From the NCBI GenBank assembly GCA_026014465.1, contig JAOZID010000010.1, forward strand, positions 588,288-652,287: a stretch of 64,000 nucleotides of DNA, given 5' to 3'. Below, piece by piece: positions 10,001 through 17,733 of this stretch. The position numbers and the translations under genes are program-made. A model generated the notes under the pieces. That model made no database searches. It worked only from the letters and a program-made list of their open reading frames with translations, and had not been told where the DNA came from. Origin of the DNA: Candidatus Bathyarchaeota archaeon (lineage in GTDB: Archaea > Thermoproteota > Bathyarchaeia > Bathyarchaeales > Bathycorpusculaceae). How positions within the stretch are numbered: position 1 is the stretch's first letter; each line of letters starts with the position of its first letter.

Positions 10001-10146
10001 TCGTGCTGTTTTATGTTAAAATTTTTCTCCATGCATTGGTAGATAGCGTGTTTTGATTTTTCACCTAACGTGGATAAGACGTCGTCAATGACTGAGAGTA
10101 AGAGTTCGTTAAATTCTGGTTCAGTGATTTTTGGAGTTTTTGGCAT
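7030..10146 (-). CDS. Multi-PAS sensor histidine kinase
   Basis: This 1038-residue soluble protein has no membrane segment. An N-terminal helical domain of about 130 residues of unknown type is followed by five PAS domains at about residues 145-255, 275-390, 405-520, 525-645 and 655-775, then a HisKA domain with GELAGMIGHDLRNPLTSIK (His near 812) and a HATPase_c domain with NLIKNAFDAMPSGG, DTGEGM and GMGFGLAICKRI. All catalytic boxes look intact. The fifth PAS contains CFSIFNNRTSVCPNCG, a Cys-rich insert that could bind metal or sense redox. No response regulator lies next to it. Signal and partner are unknown. Confidence 0.9.
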   Translation of the reverse strand: MPKTPKITEPEFNELLLSVIDDVLSTLGEKSKHAIYQCMEKNFNIKQHEIPDRLDDFAHGLEEVFGIGSKPLEVMFMQKLYSKIQSDFGPIKPEDFTFLNYVGQIKKTVCVNKEALLAKLTQTEDCLTENNFNLLLNLIADPTVIIDEQGKFICMNTAYERVIGSADGWIGRSFFDLPNLPEDSKKLLGQNFKKRNTGQKVEPYEVDIADHLGVIRQFEINAKKISYAERNAILVICREVTHRRKAEEQLKEYTEKLEDLVAKKASQIKENEEKLQSILDSSPDAIVVTDSKAVIKDCNMATVNLFGYSSKAELIGKASLDFVHFDEHKSAVSLWEIILARGKASNVRYTLMDKDGKNMHCEISVSSIKYPSSVSEDFVVTIKDITDEVKHQHALAESEEKFRGIVENSADVVMVSNSENVIEYLSPSSYNVLGYKPEELVGTSPSIFYPEDVELINKNISSALSGKKGADLEYRILDSTGKIRWISHSWSPILENGKVKSVLSILRGITEKKKLEEDLRTSEEMFRAISTSALDAILLLDAEGQVIYWNPAAEKIFGYNEKEAMGRCWSKIINPSNTCKDPRDILNQLVSNASTEKHLQIDALRKDGAEFPIELSMNTLTANNQPCFLTIVRDISERKKLEMGLKQERDLLETVTENIGAGLAIIDKNYRVTWTNRFFKHMHPNLKKKFCFSIFNNRTSVCPNCGVKKVFEGAPFDTHEVSSVAPNGKRFWTELIVTPIKDADGNVVSALELAVNATERKLLENKLAEYSQKLEQIVAQRTLQLKKAQEQLVKSERLAAIGELAGMIGHDLRNPLTSIKGATYYLNTKHGKHLDAASQEMMRTIEKSIEYSNKIVNDLLDYSKELNVELTQTTSKQLLQTAVNLLKIPPDINVIDKTHETPAFKADVNKLVRVFINLIKNAFDAMPSGGALTVTSRESKSKVTISFKDTGEGMTPATLSKLWTPLFTTKAKGMGFGLAICKRIVESHGGKITVTSKVGKGTTFTMTLPIKPKLVAESKPETVSLSIANMDNTMVQHT

Positions 10147-10342
10147 AAGGCTTCCCGTTCACGTAAAGGTTGGGAACTTGCAATTTACGCTACAGACAGT
10201 AGGATTATCCATGAAACGGCAAATAAAACCTTATGAATCCATAATCAACAAACCAAAACCCTCCGCAGCGAATCCACTTCAAAAACTAAGGTTAAGAAAA
10301 ACTTTGTATCCATCTTCAACGCCTTATAGGGTGGTGAAGTAG

Positions 10343-10648
10343 TTGTCGCTAACAGTTAACGACGCCCAGTACCTTAGTTGGAAAACATTCAAGAAATTCC
10401 AAACCAAGCAAGGCAGCTCCCAAAAGGCATCTGAAACCGCAGCGGAGCTGCTAAGCAAGGTGCAGAAAATCGCCCAAAAAATAGCAGCTGCAGAGCAGGC
10501 GGGAACAAAGGCAGATAAGGAAGAGTTGGGGCAGTTGCTTGCGGGAGCGTTGCATTTGATGTTTATACTCTCAGAGCATCACGGCGTGAACGTGGAAGAC
10601 AAATTCATGCAGGCAATTGACGAATACGTCATGGGATTCGTGCAGTAA
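10343..10648 (+). CDS. MazG-like helical protein
   Basis: This 101-residue all-helical protein starts with TTG at 10343 behind GGTGGTGAAG. The second half (KADKEELGQLLAGALHLMFI then LSEHHGVNVEDKFMQAIDEY) resembles the MazG nucleotide pyrophosphohydrolase helix pair E-E-L-x-D-x-L followed by G-x-x-x-E-x-x-F. The full acidic EExxE / ExxD metal set is not obvious, so catalytic activity is doubtful. It stands alone, divergent from the histidine kinase and 57 nt before sufC. The family assignment is tentative; it could simply be an uncharacterised archaeal small helical protein. Confidence 0.5.
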   Translation: MSLTVNDAQYLSWKTFKKFQTKQGSSQKASETAAELLSKVQKIAQKIAAAEQAGTKADKEELGQLLAGALHLMFILSEHHGVNVEDKFMQAIDEYVMGFVQ

Positions 10649-10705
10649 CGGTTTTTTGTTCAACAAGGTTTATGTTTTTCGTGAAGGTATGCTACTTGAC
10701 CAACG

Positions 10706-11473
10706 ATGGATATCCTTGATGTTAAAGACTTGTCGGTGAAAGTCGAAGACAAGCTTATCCTGAAAAATGTTTCTTTCAGCCTCAAAAAAGGCGTTAGTCA
10801 CATACTTTTTGGGCCAAACGGTTCAGGAAAAACTACGCTCATAAGTACGCTTATGGGTCTTCCTGGGTACGAAGTTGTTTCAGGAAAAATCTCTTTCATG
10901 GGACAAGACATAACCAACGCGACCGTGGATGAACGTGCTAAACTGGGCATGGTGGTTAGCTTCCAAAATCCCCCCGAAATAGCAGGTATAAAACTGGGTG
11001 ATTTGCTTAAACTGTGCGTGGGCAAGACAGCCGCTGACGAGTTTAGCGAAGAAGAGAAAAAACAAATCGAAAACTTTAGGCTAACAAGGTTTTTGGACCG
11101 CGATATTAACGTAGGTTTTTCAGGTGGCGAAAGAAAACGCAGCGAAATTCTCCAGCTTATCTTCCTCAAGCCAAAGCTTTTGCTTCTTGATGAACCTGAC
11201 AGCGGAGTAGACGTAGAAAGCTTAAGCCTCATAGCAGACCAAATCCAAAACTACGTGGCAAGCACCGGCGGCAGCGCCCTAGTCATCACGCATAAAGGCG
11301 ACATTTTAGAGCACGTAAAAGCAGAATACGGCTGCATACTTCTAAGCGGACAATTCCACTGCTTCACAGCCCCAAGAGAAATCTATAAAGACATTAAAAA
11401 AATGGGTTACGAAGAATGCGTAGCTTGCAGAAGAAGAAAATCCGAGGGATGGGAAAGTGAGCAAAAAGAGTGA
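10706..11473 (+). CDS. sufC: Fe-S cluster assembly ATPase SufC
   Basis: This 255-residue ABC-type ATPase has Walker A LFGPNGSGKTTLISTL (about residue 35), Q-loop VVSFQNPPEI, signature FSGGERKRSEILQL and Walker B LLLLDEPDSGVDVESL, all hallmarks of SufC. PPEI after the Q-loop and GERKR in the signature separate SufC from transport ATPases. The C terminus carries ECVACRRRKSEGW with two Cys, an archaeal addition. It overlaps sufB by 17 bp. In archaea SufBC forms the minimal scaffold that builds Fe-S clusters in the cytoplasm, and several Fe-S or iron enzymes are coded nearby (lysine aminomutase, superoxide reductase). Confidence 0.95.
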   Translation: MDILDVKDLSVKVEDKLILKNVSFSLKKGVSHILFGPNGSGKTTLISTLMGLPGYEVVSGKISFMGQDITNATVDERAKLGMVVSFQNPPEIAGIKLGDLLKLCVGKTAADEFSEEEKKQIENFRLTRFLDRDINVGFSGGERKRSEILQLIFLKPKLLLLDEPDSGVDVESLSLIADQIQNYVASTGGSALVITHKGDILEHVKAEYGCILLSGQFHCFTAPREIYKDIKKMGYEECVACRRRKSEGWESEQKE

Positions 11474-12581
11474 ACTTGTAGATATTCCACATCAGATTCT
11501 TGAAGAAGCCCAAAAAGCAGGAATGGAATCTGACGAAGAGAAACGTTCAGGCACCTTCTACCATGTAGACCAAGAAACCATAGCATCCAAAGTGAACCAG
11601 CTCTACGAGGGCAAACTGGAAATGATGGACATAAAAGATGCCCTAAAAAAGTACGACTGGCTCGAAGATTACATGTGGAAAATCGTCTCCAAAGACAAAG
11701 ACGAGTACACCCGCAAAGTAGCAGAGGAATACAGCGGCGGCTACTTCATGCGCATCATGCCCGGCGCAGAATTAACTTTCCCACTACAGTCATGCCTTAT
11801 GATTACACAAAAAAACTTGGAGCAACGCGTGCACAACATCATCATAGCCGAAGAAAACTCCAAATCCCACCTAATCACCAGCTGCCTGCAACACTCAGGA
11901 GTAACAAACGCCTCCCACATAGGCGTTAGCGAAATCTACGTCAAAAAAGGTGCCATGCTAAACTTCACCATGATCCACCAGTGGAGCGAAGAAACCAAAG
12001 TGCGTCCCCGAAGCGCCACAGAAATCGAAGACAACGCCACATTCGTCTCAAACTACGTATGCATGCGCCCCGTACGTGACATGCAAATGTACCCCGTAGC
12101 TTACTGCAAAGGAGTCGAATCCCGCGCAAGCTTCAACAGCATCCTGTACGGACAGAAAAACAGCAATTTAGACGTGGGTTCAAAAGCGGTTTTAGCGGGC
12201 AGGGGCAGCAAAGCAGAGATGGTAAGCCGCGCCATAGCACGTGAAGGCTCCAACATGGCAATACGCGGACTCATCGAAGGCGACAACACCGAATGCAAAG
12301 GACACCTAGAATGCCAAGGACTACTCATGGACGACATATCAGTACTACAATCCATCCCCGAGTTAATCGCCAAGAAAAAAGGCGTAGAAATCACCCATGA
12401 AGCCGCCGTAGGCAAAATCAGCGAAAAAGAAATCACCTACCTAATGACCCGAAAACTAACACACGACGAAGCAGTCTCCCTAATCATTCGAGGATTCATG
12501 GACGCAGGCATACTAGGCTTACCTGAACAGCTAAACGCAGAAATCAAAAACATCATCGACGCCTCCACCCAAGGAAGCTAA
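11457..12581 (+). CDS. sufB: Fe-S cluster assembly scaffold SufB/SufD
   Basis: This 374-residue SufB/SufD-family protein forms the beta-helix scaffold that binds SufC and carries the nascent cluster. The N-terminal helical part (about 1-90) is followed by the beta-helix with repeated short strands. The C-terminal helices carry LLMDDISVLQSIPELIAKKK, HEAAVGKISEKEITYLMTRK and LTHDEAVSLIIRGFMD, the SufB/SufD signature that docks on SufC. A conserved Cys lies in the AYCKGVESRA and NTECKGHLECQG regions. It overlaps sufC, so expression is coupled. No sufD, sufS or sufU paralogue lies in the window, consistent with the two-gene archaeal form. Confidence 0.93.
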   Translation: MSKKSELVDIPHQILEEAQKAGMESDEEKRSGTFYHVDQETIASKVNQLYEGKLEMMDIKDALKKYDWLEDYMWKIVSKDKDEYTRKVAEEYSGGYFMRIMPGAELTFPLQSCLMITQKNLEQRVHNIIIAEENSKSHLITSCLQHSGVTNASHIGVSEIYVKKGAMLNFTMIHQWSEETKVRPRSATEIEDNATFVSNYVCMRPVRDMQMYPVAYCKGVESRASFNSILYGQKNSNLDVGSKAVLAGRGSKAEMVSRAIAREGSNMAIRGLIEGDNTECKGHLECQGLLMDDISVLQSIPELIAKKKGVEITHEAAVGKISEKEITYLMTRKLTHDEAVSLIIRGFMDAGILGLPEQLNAEIKNIIDASTQGS

Positions 12582-12713
12582 ACCCACAAACAAACGAGTC
12601 ACACTTCAAACCACACTCCTTCCTTTCTTACCACACACACTTTTTTAGGCTAAAACACTCCCAGCGTACAGCCTGTCCAAACAAGCAAAGAAGCGACGGC
12701 TGCAAAACTGGGG

Positions 12714-13304
12714 TTATGGGAGTTTGCAAAGCTGAGGCGGCGGTTTGTCTTTGGCGTTGTTTTTGGGTTTTTCTGCTCTGCCAGGGAAGTGTATGACTTT
12801 TACGCGGCTTAGGATAATTGCAGCGATTATGCCGCCTGCGCCTCCGAAAACTAAGTGGGATACTCCTGCAACGCCTATGCCTGCTAAGATTAGGTTAGCG
12901 CTAGAGCCGATTAGGACGGAGGTGTAGTAGTTTACAAGCATTTTTGCGAAGCTGCCAAAGGCGCCCAGCAAGAAGCCAACGAACATGTTGCTTAGGTGTC
13001 CTTTGAAGAAAATTGCCATGATGTCCATGGTGGCTCCCATCACTACGTATTCAACGACTTTGATTAGTCCCTCATCGCTCATGCCAATGGAACCTATGAG
13101 CAGACCTGAAAGAACGCCGATGTAGGTGCCTGAACCGAACTTGCGAAGGAGCCCAATGCTGATGATGAAGGGAATGACCCATAAAAGGGCGTTATGTCCG
13201 GGCACGCGCATGGGAGTTTTGAAGAACGTCTTGAGAACGTAGACCATTGCAGCCATGAGAGATAAGAAGCAAACTTCGGATACCGAGAAGTATTTTTGCT
13301 TCAC
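12714..13304 (-). CDS. Integral membrane protein, ECF transporter S-component-like
   Basis: This 196-residue protein has about six membrane helices: VCFLSLMAAMVYVLKTFF, LLWVIPFIISIGLLRKFG, YIGVLSGLLIGSIGM, a segment near VEYVVMGATMDIMAIF, MFVGFLLGAFGSFAKMLV and a last AGGIIAAIILSRV. A small six-helix membrane protein with this pattern fits the substrate-binding (S) component of energy-coupling-factor transporters. No ECF ATPase or T component lies nearby, so it would use shared modules coded elsewhere. It starts 14 nt after the stop of the next gene upstream (13319), suggesting one transcript with 13319-14798. The substrate cannot be read from the sequence. Confidence 0.55.
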   Translation of the reverse strand: MKQKYFSVSEVCFLSLMAAMVYVLKTFFKTPMRVPGHNALLWVIPFIISIGLLRKFGSGTYIGVLSGLLIGSIGMSDEGLIKVVEYVVMGATMDIMAIFFKGHLSNMFVGFLLGAFGSFAKMLVNYYTSVLIGSSANLILAGIGVAGVSHLVFGGAGGIIAAIILSRVKVIHFPGRAEKPKNNAKDKPPPQLCKLP

Positions 13305-13318
13305 CCGTTTGCCCTCGG

Positions 13319-14104
13319 TTAGTCAGGGATGCTGGATTGCAGGTGAAGCGCGAAATCTTCAGTTATGGCGCCGTCTACAGCTACAAGGAGAACAAAGTTG
13401 TCCTGCACGCGCGACCCTGTAAAGTTCACGTAGAAGGTGCCTTCTAAATCTTCGGTGGTTGTTACGTCGCCTGTGGGGTTGCTGGGGTCAGTGGTTATGT
13501 GCATGGAGTTTAATCCGCCACCGTCTTTTTCGAATTTCATGTAGTAGGTTTCGTCTCCGAAGTCGTCGTAGGTTGCGCCTGCTTGGTTGGAGACTTTAAC
13601 GTTAACGTTTGTGCTATCGGGTAGAACTTGGGCGTTTTGCACTGCACTTGCCTTACCAGACGACGCAGAAGCCGTGACGTAGTAGCCGTTTGCTCCTGAA
13701 CCGTCTACGCGGTTTGTCCAAGAAATCCCGTCGTTTTCATGTATGTAACCGTAAATGTGGAAAGCCGCAGTTCCCTGCAGGCCAGAAAACTCGTAATCCA
13801 CCCGCACACACGGGAAAGTCGCGTCCAGATTCGAGGTCGCATTCAAATCTACAAACAGGAGATGATACGTGGTTTCGCCGTTGACGTCGCCGTCTGGAAC
13901 TATGGGCATTTTAGAATAGTAAGGCGCCCAAGCTTGTGGACCATACAGAAAACTCTGCGCGGTAAAGGTTTCATCCAACGCGTAACTCGTAGGCGCAGAC
14001 AAATTAGGGTCTTGACTTAGAAAAGTCCACTGAATAACAATCACTGAAACAATCATTAAAGCAAAAATGGCGAAAGCCACTACCAATTTCTGTTTTACTT
14101 CCAT
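13319..14104 (-). CDS. N-terminally anchored extracellular protein, unknown
   Basis: This 261-residue protein has one N-terminal membrane helix (LVVAFAIFALMIVSVIVIQW) and an all-beta-looking outer domain rich in D, N, T, G and Y. It has only one Cys, within TFPCVRVDYEFSG. Repeated short stretches such as DGDVNGETTYHLLFVDLN and NVNVKVSNQAGATYDDFGDE suggest an immunoglobulin-like or jelly-roll fold, but no family was recognised. It lies between the TiaS-like gene (gap 1 nt) and the ECF-like gene (gap 14 nt) in the same direction, so it is probably co-transcribed. A cell-surface role is inferred from topology alone. Confidence 0.6.
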   Translation of the reverse strand: MEVKQKLVVAFAIFALMIVSVIVIQWTFLSQDPNLSAPTSYALDETFTAQSFLYGPQAWAPYYSKMPIVPDGDVNGETTYHLLFVDLNATSNLDATFPCVRVDYEFSGLQGTAAFHIYGYIHENDGISWTNRVDGSGANGYYVTASASSGKASAVQNAQVLPDSTNVNVKVSNQAGATYDDFGDETYYMKFEKDGGGLNSMHITTDPSNPTGDVTTTEDLEGTFYVNFTGSRVQDNFVLLVAVDGAITEDFALHLQSSIPD

Positions 14105-14105
14105 G

Positions 14106-14798
14106 TTAAGCCCTCTTCACTGCAACTAGGCAGTTATCGCATTCTTCTACAAAGAGCACCACGCGACCTTGCAGAAACGACGGTGTAGCGTTTTTTAGAA
14201 CCGTGATTTGTCCCGACGTTACGGTTTCGCCGTTTGCTTTGACAACTTGGTCGATGCCCGCGCTCAGTACTTCTTGCACGGAACGAACACCTGTCAACTC
14301 GCGGTTCTTGCCTTTTAGCAAAAACCTGCCGTCGTTACCCAAAGAAGCAAGGCCTAAACCTGCAACCGCACCAATTATGCCTCCGCAGGTTCCACCCAAG
14401 CCTTCCAACCGTATTTTGCTGTGTCGTGCCACGCTTTTTGCGCGTTCCTGATTGGTGATGGATGTTTTGGCGTCTTGACCAAACGCAACCACTGCAGGCG
14501 CAATCTGGCTGCCGTCCGCTATGGCTAATCCTGGGTCGCTGCCCTCTATGAAATCGCTAAGCAGCAGCTTCTTGGCGGTTTCGAATATGGGGTCGGCGGC
14601 GGTTTTTGGTGCGTCTATGTGGATGACGGCGCAGCTGTTGTGTGAGGTGAAGGGTATGTCAGGGTGCACGAGCAGTTGATGTCGGGTAACGCCAAATACG
14701 GGGTAGTCTTGAGCTATGGCTGTGGCGACGTCTCTGGCTAACCTGCCAGTTCCACGAGAATTCAAGCTGTCGGTGTCATCCAAGCCCAAGTAAATCAT
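14106..14798 (-). CDS. TiaS N-terminal-domain-like protein (COG1571-like)
   Basis: The start is ATG 14798, behind GGAGCA; the frame to 14831 adds only a weak leader. The product has 230 residues. The N terminus IYLGLDDTDSLNSRGTGRLA matches the opening of archaeal TiaS, the tRNA-Ile2 agmatinylcytidine synthase (IGIDDTDS), and HPDIPFTSHNSCAVIHI corresponds to the NPNIP-x-K-T-R-G-N-x-A region. The long TiaS C-terminal part (OB fold and zinc ribbon, full length about 420) is absent, so it is a short paralogue. C-terminal VEECDNCLVAVKR carries a CxxC. A role in tRNA modification is possible but not shown. Confidence 0.6.
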   Translation of the reverse strand: MIYLGLDDTDSLNSRGTGRLARDVATAIAQDYPVFGVTRHQLLVHPDIPFTSHNSCAVIHIDAPKTAADPIFETAKKLLLSDFIEGSDPGLAIADGSQIAPAVVAFGQDAKTSITNQERAKSVARHSKIRLEGLGGTCGGIIGAVAGLGLASLGNDGRFLLKGKNRELTGVRSVQEVLSAGIDQVVKANGETVTSGQITVLKNATPSFLQGRVVLFVEECDNCLVAVKRA

Positions 14799-14924
14799 CG
14801 TGTGTGCTCCAAATACGAAATGCTCACCCAACTACAACGTACCCAAAGAATAAAAGCTATTCCCACGCCGCATCTAAAACGCTACGGCAGCAGGCTTTTT
14901 GCTGCAAAAGGCTTATTCAGCAGG

Positions 14925-15037
14925 GGCGAGTTACCTTGCCAGAGGCGCACTAATTGACTATTTGTTGCAGGAATCCTCACAGCCACCACAATCACCATAC
15001 GGCGAGTTACCTTGCCAGAGGCGCACTAATTGACTAT
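14925..15037 (+). repeat. 37-bp exact direct repeat at the start of the DUF996 gene
   Basis: The same 37 bases, beginning GGCGAGTTACCTTGCCAGAG and ending GACTAT, occur at 14925-14961 and 15001-15037, with 39 other bases between them (period 76). The second copy contains the TTG start of the membrane protein at 15030, so its leader and first codons are duplicated. The first copy also has TTG followed by an open frame, but in a different frame that yields no plausible protein. The exact identity implies recent duplication, or an assembly artefact. Confidence 0.9.
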
Positions 15038-15728
15038 CGAGGCAAACAGGACACTGGGCGTTGTAAGCGCAATACTAATCATTTGCAGTTCAATTGCAGT
15101 ATACATAAGCACAATACAAGTTTTTTATCCAACTTCAACGTTCATTGGAATCGGAGCCAGTTTTGGCGTAGTGGGCTTTGTAGGCATCATCTTGCTTTTT
15201 GTTACTATGTACGGTTTGAGCAAAGACTACCGCGAACCCGCAATCTTCAACCACATGCTTTATGGCTTCTTGACCAGCATAGTAGCCAGCGTAATCAGTG
15301 TAGGCGTAACATTTGCCGCGGTTTTAGCGAATTTGGAGGGAATTATCCAAGGCATAAACTATGCACACACGCAACCTATTGCTGTGCCTGAATTGTTTGA
15401 AGCAGTTATGGGTTACATACCGTACGCGTTCATAGTCGCAGCTATAGCCACTTTGATTCAAATGCTGTTTTACAACAAAGCGTTCAGTGCTCTTGCAGAC
15501 AAATCTCGTGTGCCAAAATTTGGCACCGTTGGGAAGATACTAATAGTAAGTGGTGTGGTGAACATCGTCTTTGGGGTATTTGCGGCGTTGTTGGTTTTCA
15601 CTGGCTTGGCGCCAGCGATGACTGTTTTGTTTTTGCCAAGTGTGGGAGGTGCGGTGCAAATTATTGCTTGGATAGCAGCAACGCAAGCATACTTAGCTAT
15701 GAAACCATCAATTCAATTGGAGCAATAA
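15030..15728 (+). CDS. DUF996-like membrane protein
   Basis: This 232-residue protein has about six membrane helices: VVSAILIICSSIAVYIST, FGVVGFVGIILLFVTMYG, MLYGFLTSIVASVISVGV, YIPYAFIVAAIATLIQML, ILIVSGVVNIVFGVFAAL and a last near VGGAVQIIAWIAATQAYLA. FYNKAFSALADKS after the fourth helix parallels FYKQAFALLAGKS in the second DUF996-type protein of this window (24011-24730), and G-x-x-LI-SG-x-V follows in both. The family is archaeal and uncharacterised. The start is TTG at 15030, inside the second copy of the 37-bp direct repeat, with no strong ribosome site. It lacks the C-terminal zinc ribbon of its relative. Confidence 0.7.
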   Translation: MTIEANRTLGVVSAILIICSSIAVYISTIQVFYPTSTFIGIGASFGVVGFVGIILLFVTMYGLSKDYREPAIFNHMLYGFLTSIVASVISVGVTFAAVLANLEGIIQGINYAHTQPIAVPELFEAVMGYIPYAFIVAAIATLIQMLFYNKAFSALADKSRVPKFGTVGKILIVSGVVNIVFGVFAALLVFTGLAPAMTVLFLPSVGGAVQIIAWIAATQAYLAMKPSIQLEQ

Positions 15729-15850
15729 TTAGTAGTCAAAACAGCAAGCAAAAAGAATAGATTACAATTTCACCCAAAGACCCCGCATTATGATAGGCAA
15801 ATTTCACGTTTAAGTTTTGTTTGATTTAGCACAAAGTGGAATATGGAAGG

Positions 15851-15858
15851 TTTTATAA
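15851..15858 (+). promoter_or_regulatory. TATA box of the MBL-fold gene
   Basis: TTTTATAA at 15851-15858 lies 31 nt before ATG 15890. The expected transcription start near 15880 falls downstream of an in-frame ATG at 15836-15844, which argues that translation begins at 15890. Confidence 0.5.
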
Positions 15859-15889
15859 CCACAAAGAAGAACAAATTAAGGCGGCTGTC

Positions 15890-16570
15890 ATGACTCACAC
15901 GATAAAAGCAATAACCTTTGGCGGTGTAAACTGCTACCTAATCAAAAACAACGAAGACTTCGTACTAATTGACACGGGATTCTCTAAACGCCGCAGCGAC
16001 ATAGAACAACAACTCGAAACCGCAGGCTGCACACCAGGAAAACTACAGCTAATCGTCTTGACACATGGAGATTTTGACCATAGCGGAAACGCCGCCTACT
16101 TTCGCGAGAAATACCAAACAAAAATTGCCATGCACCGCAACGACATAGGCATGGTCGAAAAAGGCGACTTATTCTATAACCGCGACATCTCAGCGTTGAT
16201 GCGTTTCTTTGGCAAAATTCTCGTCGTTTTCCTACGCACCCGCCTAAACAAACCTGACCGATTCACCCCCGACCTATGCTTCGAAGACAACTACAACATA
16301 TCCAATTTTGGACTCAACGCCCAAATCCTGCATCTGCCAGGGCACTCCAAAGGCTCCATAGGCATCCTAACCCCCCAAGGTGACCTATTCTGCGGCGACC
16401 TAATAGAAAACAAAAGCCAACCCGAGAAAAACACGATAATGGACGACGACCAAGCATTCGAACAAAGCATCGAAAAACTCAAGCAACTCAAAGTAAACAC
16501 CGTTTACCCCGGACACGGAGAACCGTTCCAGATACAAGAATTCCTAAAAAACCACAAAACAACAATCTAA
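15890..16570 (+). CDS. Metallo-beta-lactamase-fold hydrolase
   Basis: This protein has 226 residues from ATG 15890. The fold markers are the N-terminal strand GGVNCYLIKN, the Asp in FVLIDTGFSK, the metal motif LTHGDFDHSGNA (HxxxDH, with Gly in place of the second His of HxHxDH), a later His in HLPGHSKGSIGI, Asp in LFCGDLIENK and the last His in VYPGHGEPF. This set fits the broad glyoxalase II/MBL hydrolase group, with a first metal site that lacks one His ligand. It is a single gene with its own TATA box. The substrate is unknown; a thioester or lactone is typical for the group. Confidence 0.85.
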   Translation: MTHTIKAITFGGVNCYLIKNNEDFVLIDTGFSKRRSDIEQQLETAGCTPGKLQLIVLTHGDFDHSGNAAYFREKYQTKIAMHRNDIGMVEKGDLFYNRDISALMRFFGKILVVFLRTRLNKPDRFTPDLCFEDNYNISNFGLNAQILHLPGHSKGSIGILTPQGDLFCGDLIENKSQPEKNTIMDDDQAFEQSIEKLKQLKVNTVYPGHGEPFQIQEFLKNHKTTI

Positions 16571-16652
16571 CCACGCTCATGCAGCACCAAGGCATCTTAA
16601 AAAGGGCGGTGCGAATATAGGTGATGGAAAGAATTGTTTTGTGGTGTTGTGA

Positions 16653-17399
16653 ATGCAGGATAAAGAGGTAAAGAAGACCGTTCGAAGGGCTTATTCTAAG
16701 ATAGCGAAAACAGGTTCTTGTTGTTCGTGTAGCTGCCAAGGGGGGGAGTCTCAGGCAAAAAAGATTTCCAAAAGCATCGGGTACTCGGATGAAGAGATGG
16801 ATTTGGTTCCAGAGGCAAATTTGGGTTTGGGATGCGGCAACCCAACTGCTTTAGCAAACCTCAAAGAGGGTGATGTGGTTTTGGATTTGGGAAGCGGCGC
16901 GGGCTTTGACAGTTTCTTGGCATCCAAGAAAGTAGGCAAAACAGGCAAAGTCATCGGAGTGGACATGACTGAGGAGATGATTGACAAAGCACGGATTTTG
17001 GCGCGTGCTAACGATTACACGAACGTTACGTTTAGGCTTGGCGACATCGAAAAGCTGCCCGTGGAGGACGAATCCGTCGACGTAGTCATAAGCAACTGCG
17101 TAATCAACCTTGCACCCGACAAACTCAAAGTCTTCCAAGAAGCCTACCGCGTCCTCAAAAGAGGCGGAAACATGTACGTCTCAGACATCGTCCTACTAGA
17201 CGAACTCACACAAGAACAAAAAAACGACGAAAACCTCCTATGCGGATGCGTCGCAGGCGCCCTACAAAAACAAGACTACCTAAACAAAATCAAACAAGCA
17301 GGCTTCACCACAAAAATCCTACACGAAGACACCCAAATCAGCAAAACCCAATACAACAACATACCACTCGAAAGCATCAAAATCCAAGCCACAAAATAA
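16653..17399 (+). CDS. arsM: Arsenite S-adenosylmethionine methyltransferase-like
   Basis: This 248-residue class I SAM methyltransferase has motif [17 protein letters not shown], acidic [35 protein letters not shown] and the post-motif [20 protein letters not shown], which is the ArsM pattern. The Cys residues expected to bind As(III) are present: an N-terminal cluster at residues 23, 24, 26 and 28, the ISNC Cys, and LCGCVAGAL. It would convert arsenite to methylated arsenicals in the cytoplasm. No arsR or efflux pump lies next to it. The 5' third uses G/T-rich codons and the 3' part C/A-rich codons, a switch seen in many genes of this window. Confidence 0.88.
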   Translation: MQDKEVKKTVRRAYSKIAKTGSCCSCSCQGGESQAKKISKSIGYSDEEMDLVPEANLGLGCGNPTALANLKEGDVVLDLGSGAGFDSFLASKKVGKTGKVIGVDMTEEMIDKARILARANDYTNVTFRLGDIEKLPVEDESVDVVISNCVINLAPDKLKVFQEAYRVLKRGGNMYVSDIVLLDELTQEQKNDENLLCGCVAGALQKQDYLNKIKQAGFTTKILHEDTQISKTQYNNIPLESIKIQATK

Positions 17400-17475
17400 C
17401 CCCGCCACACCCTTTTTAGAAAACCAAAGACGCCACAGACAAACTCGAAGCATCTAACCGCGAGGTGGAAATGGG

Positions 17476-17733
17476 TTATTTGTGGTAGACTTTTTTGCGG
17501 TGTCCTACGGTTAAGATGGTTATTTCTTTTTTGGATAGTTGGTAGATGATTCGGTAGTCGCCTGTTCGGAAGGATTTTAGGTCTGATAGTTGTCCGACAA
17601 GCTGTTTTCCTGCGGCGGGGTTTTCTTTTAGTATTTTTAGTTCTTTTAGAATTCGAAGTTGTGTTTGTTTGTCAATTCGTTTGAGCCGTTTTAGGAATTC
17701 TTTGGTAAATATTAGCTCAAAGGTCTTTTTCAT
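17476..17733 (-). CDS. RelE/ParE-family toxin
   Basis: This 85-residue protein has the RelE fold signature: N-terminal FELIFTKEFLKRLKRIDKQ, central NPAAGKQLVGQLSDLKSFRT, then GDYRIIYQL and the C-terminal strand ITILTVGHRKKVYHK. Arg in GDYRI and the terminal H-R-K/Y group match residues used for mRNA cleavage in RelE-type toxins. It follows the antitoxin gene with a 17-bp overlap, the usual order for relBE. It probably cleaves mRNA at the ribosome when released; activity here is inferred. Confidence 0.88.
   Translation of the reverse strand: MKKTFELIFTKEFLKRLKRIDKQTQLRILKELKILKENPAAGKQLVGQLSDLKSFRTGDYRIIYQLSKKEITILTVGHRKKVYHK

Noticed and set aside
14925-15037. CRISPR array
   Set aside because: Only two copies of the repeat, and one contains a gene start; no further spacers and no cas genes in the window.
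14954-15391. 145-residue plus-strand frame starting in the first copy of the direct repeat
   Set aside because: It is out of frame with the membrane protein and gives His/Arg-rich nonsense; it exists only because the start region is duplicated.
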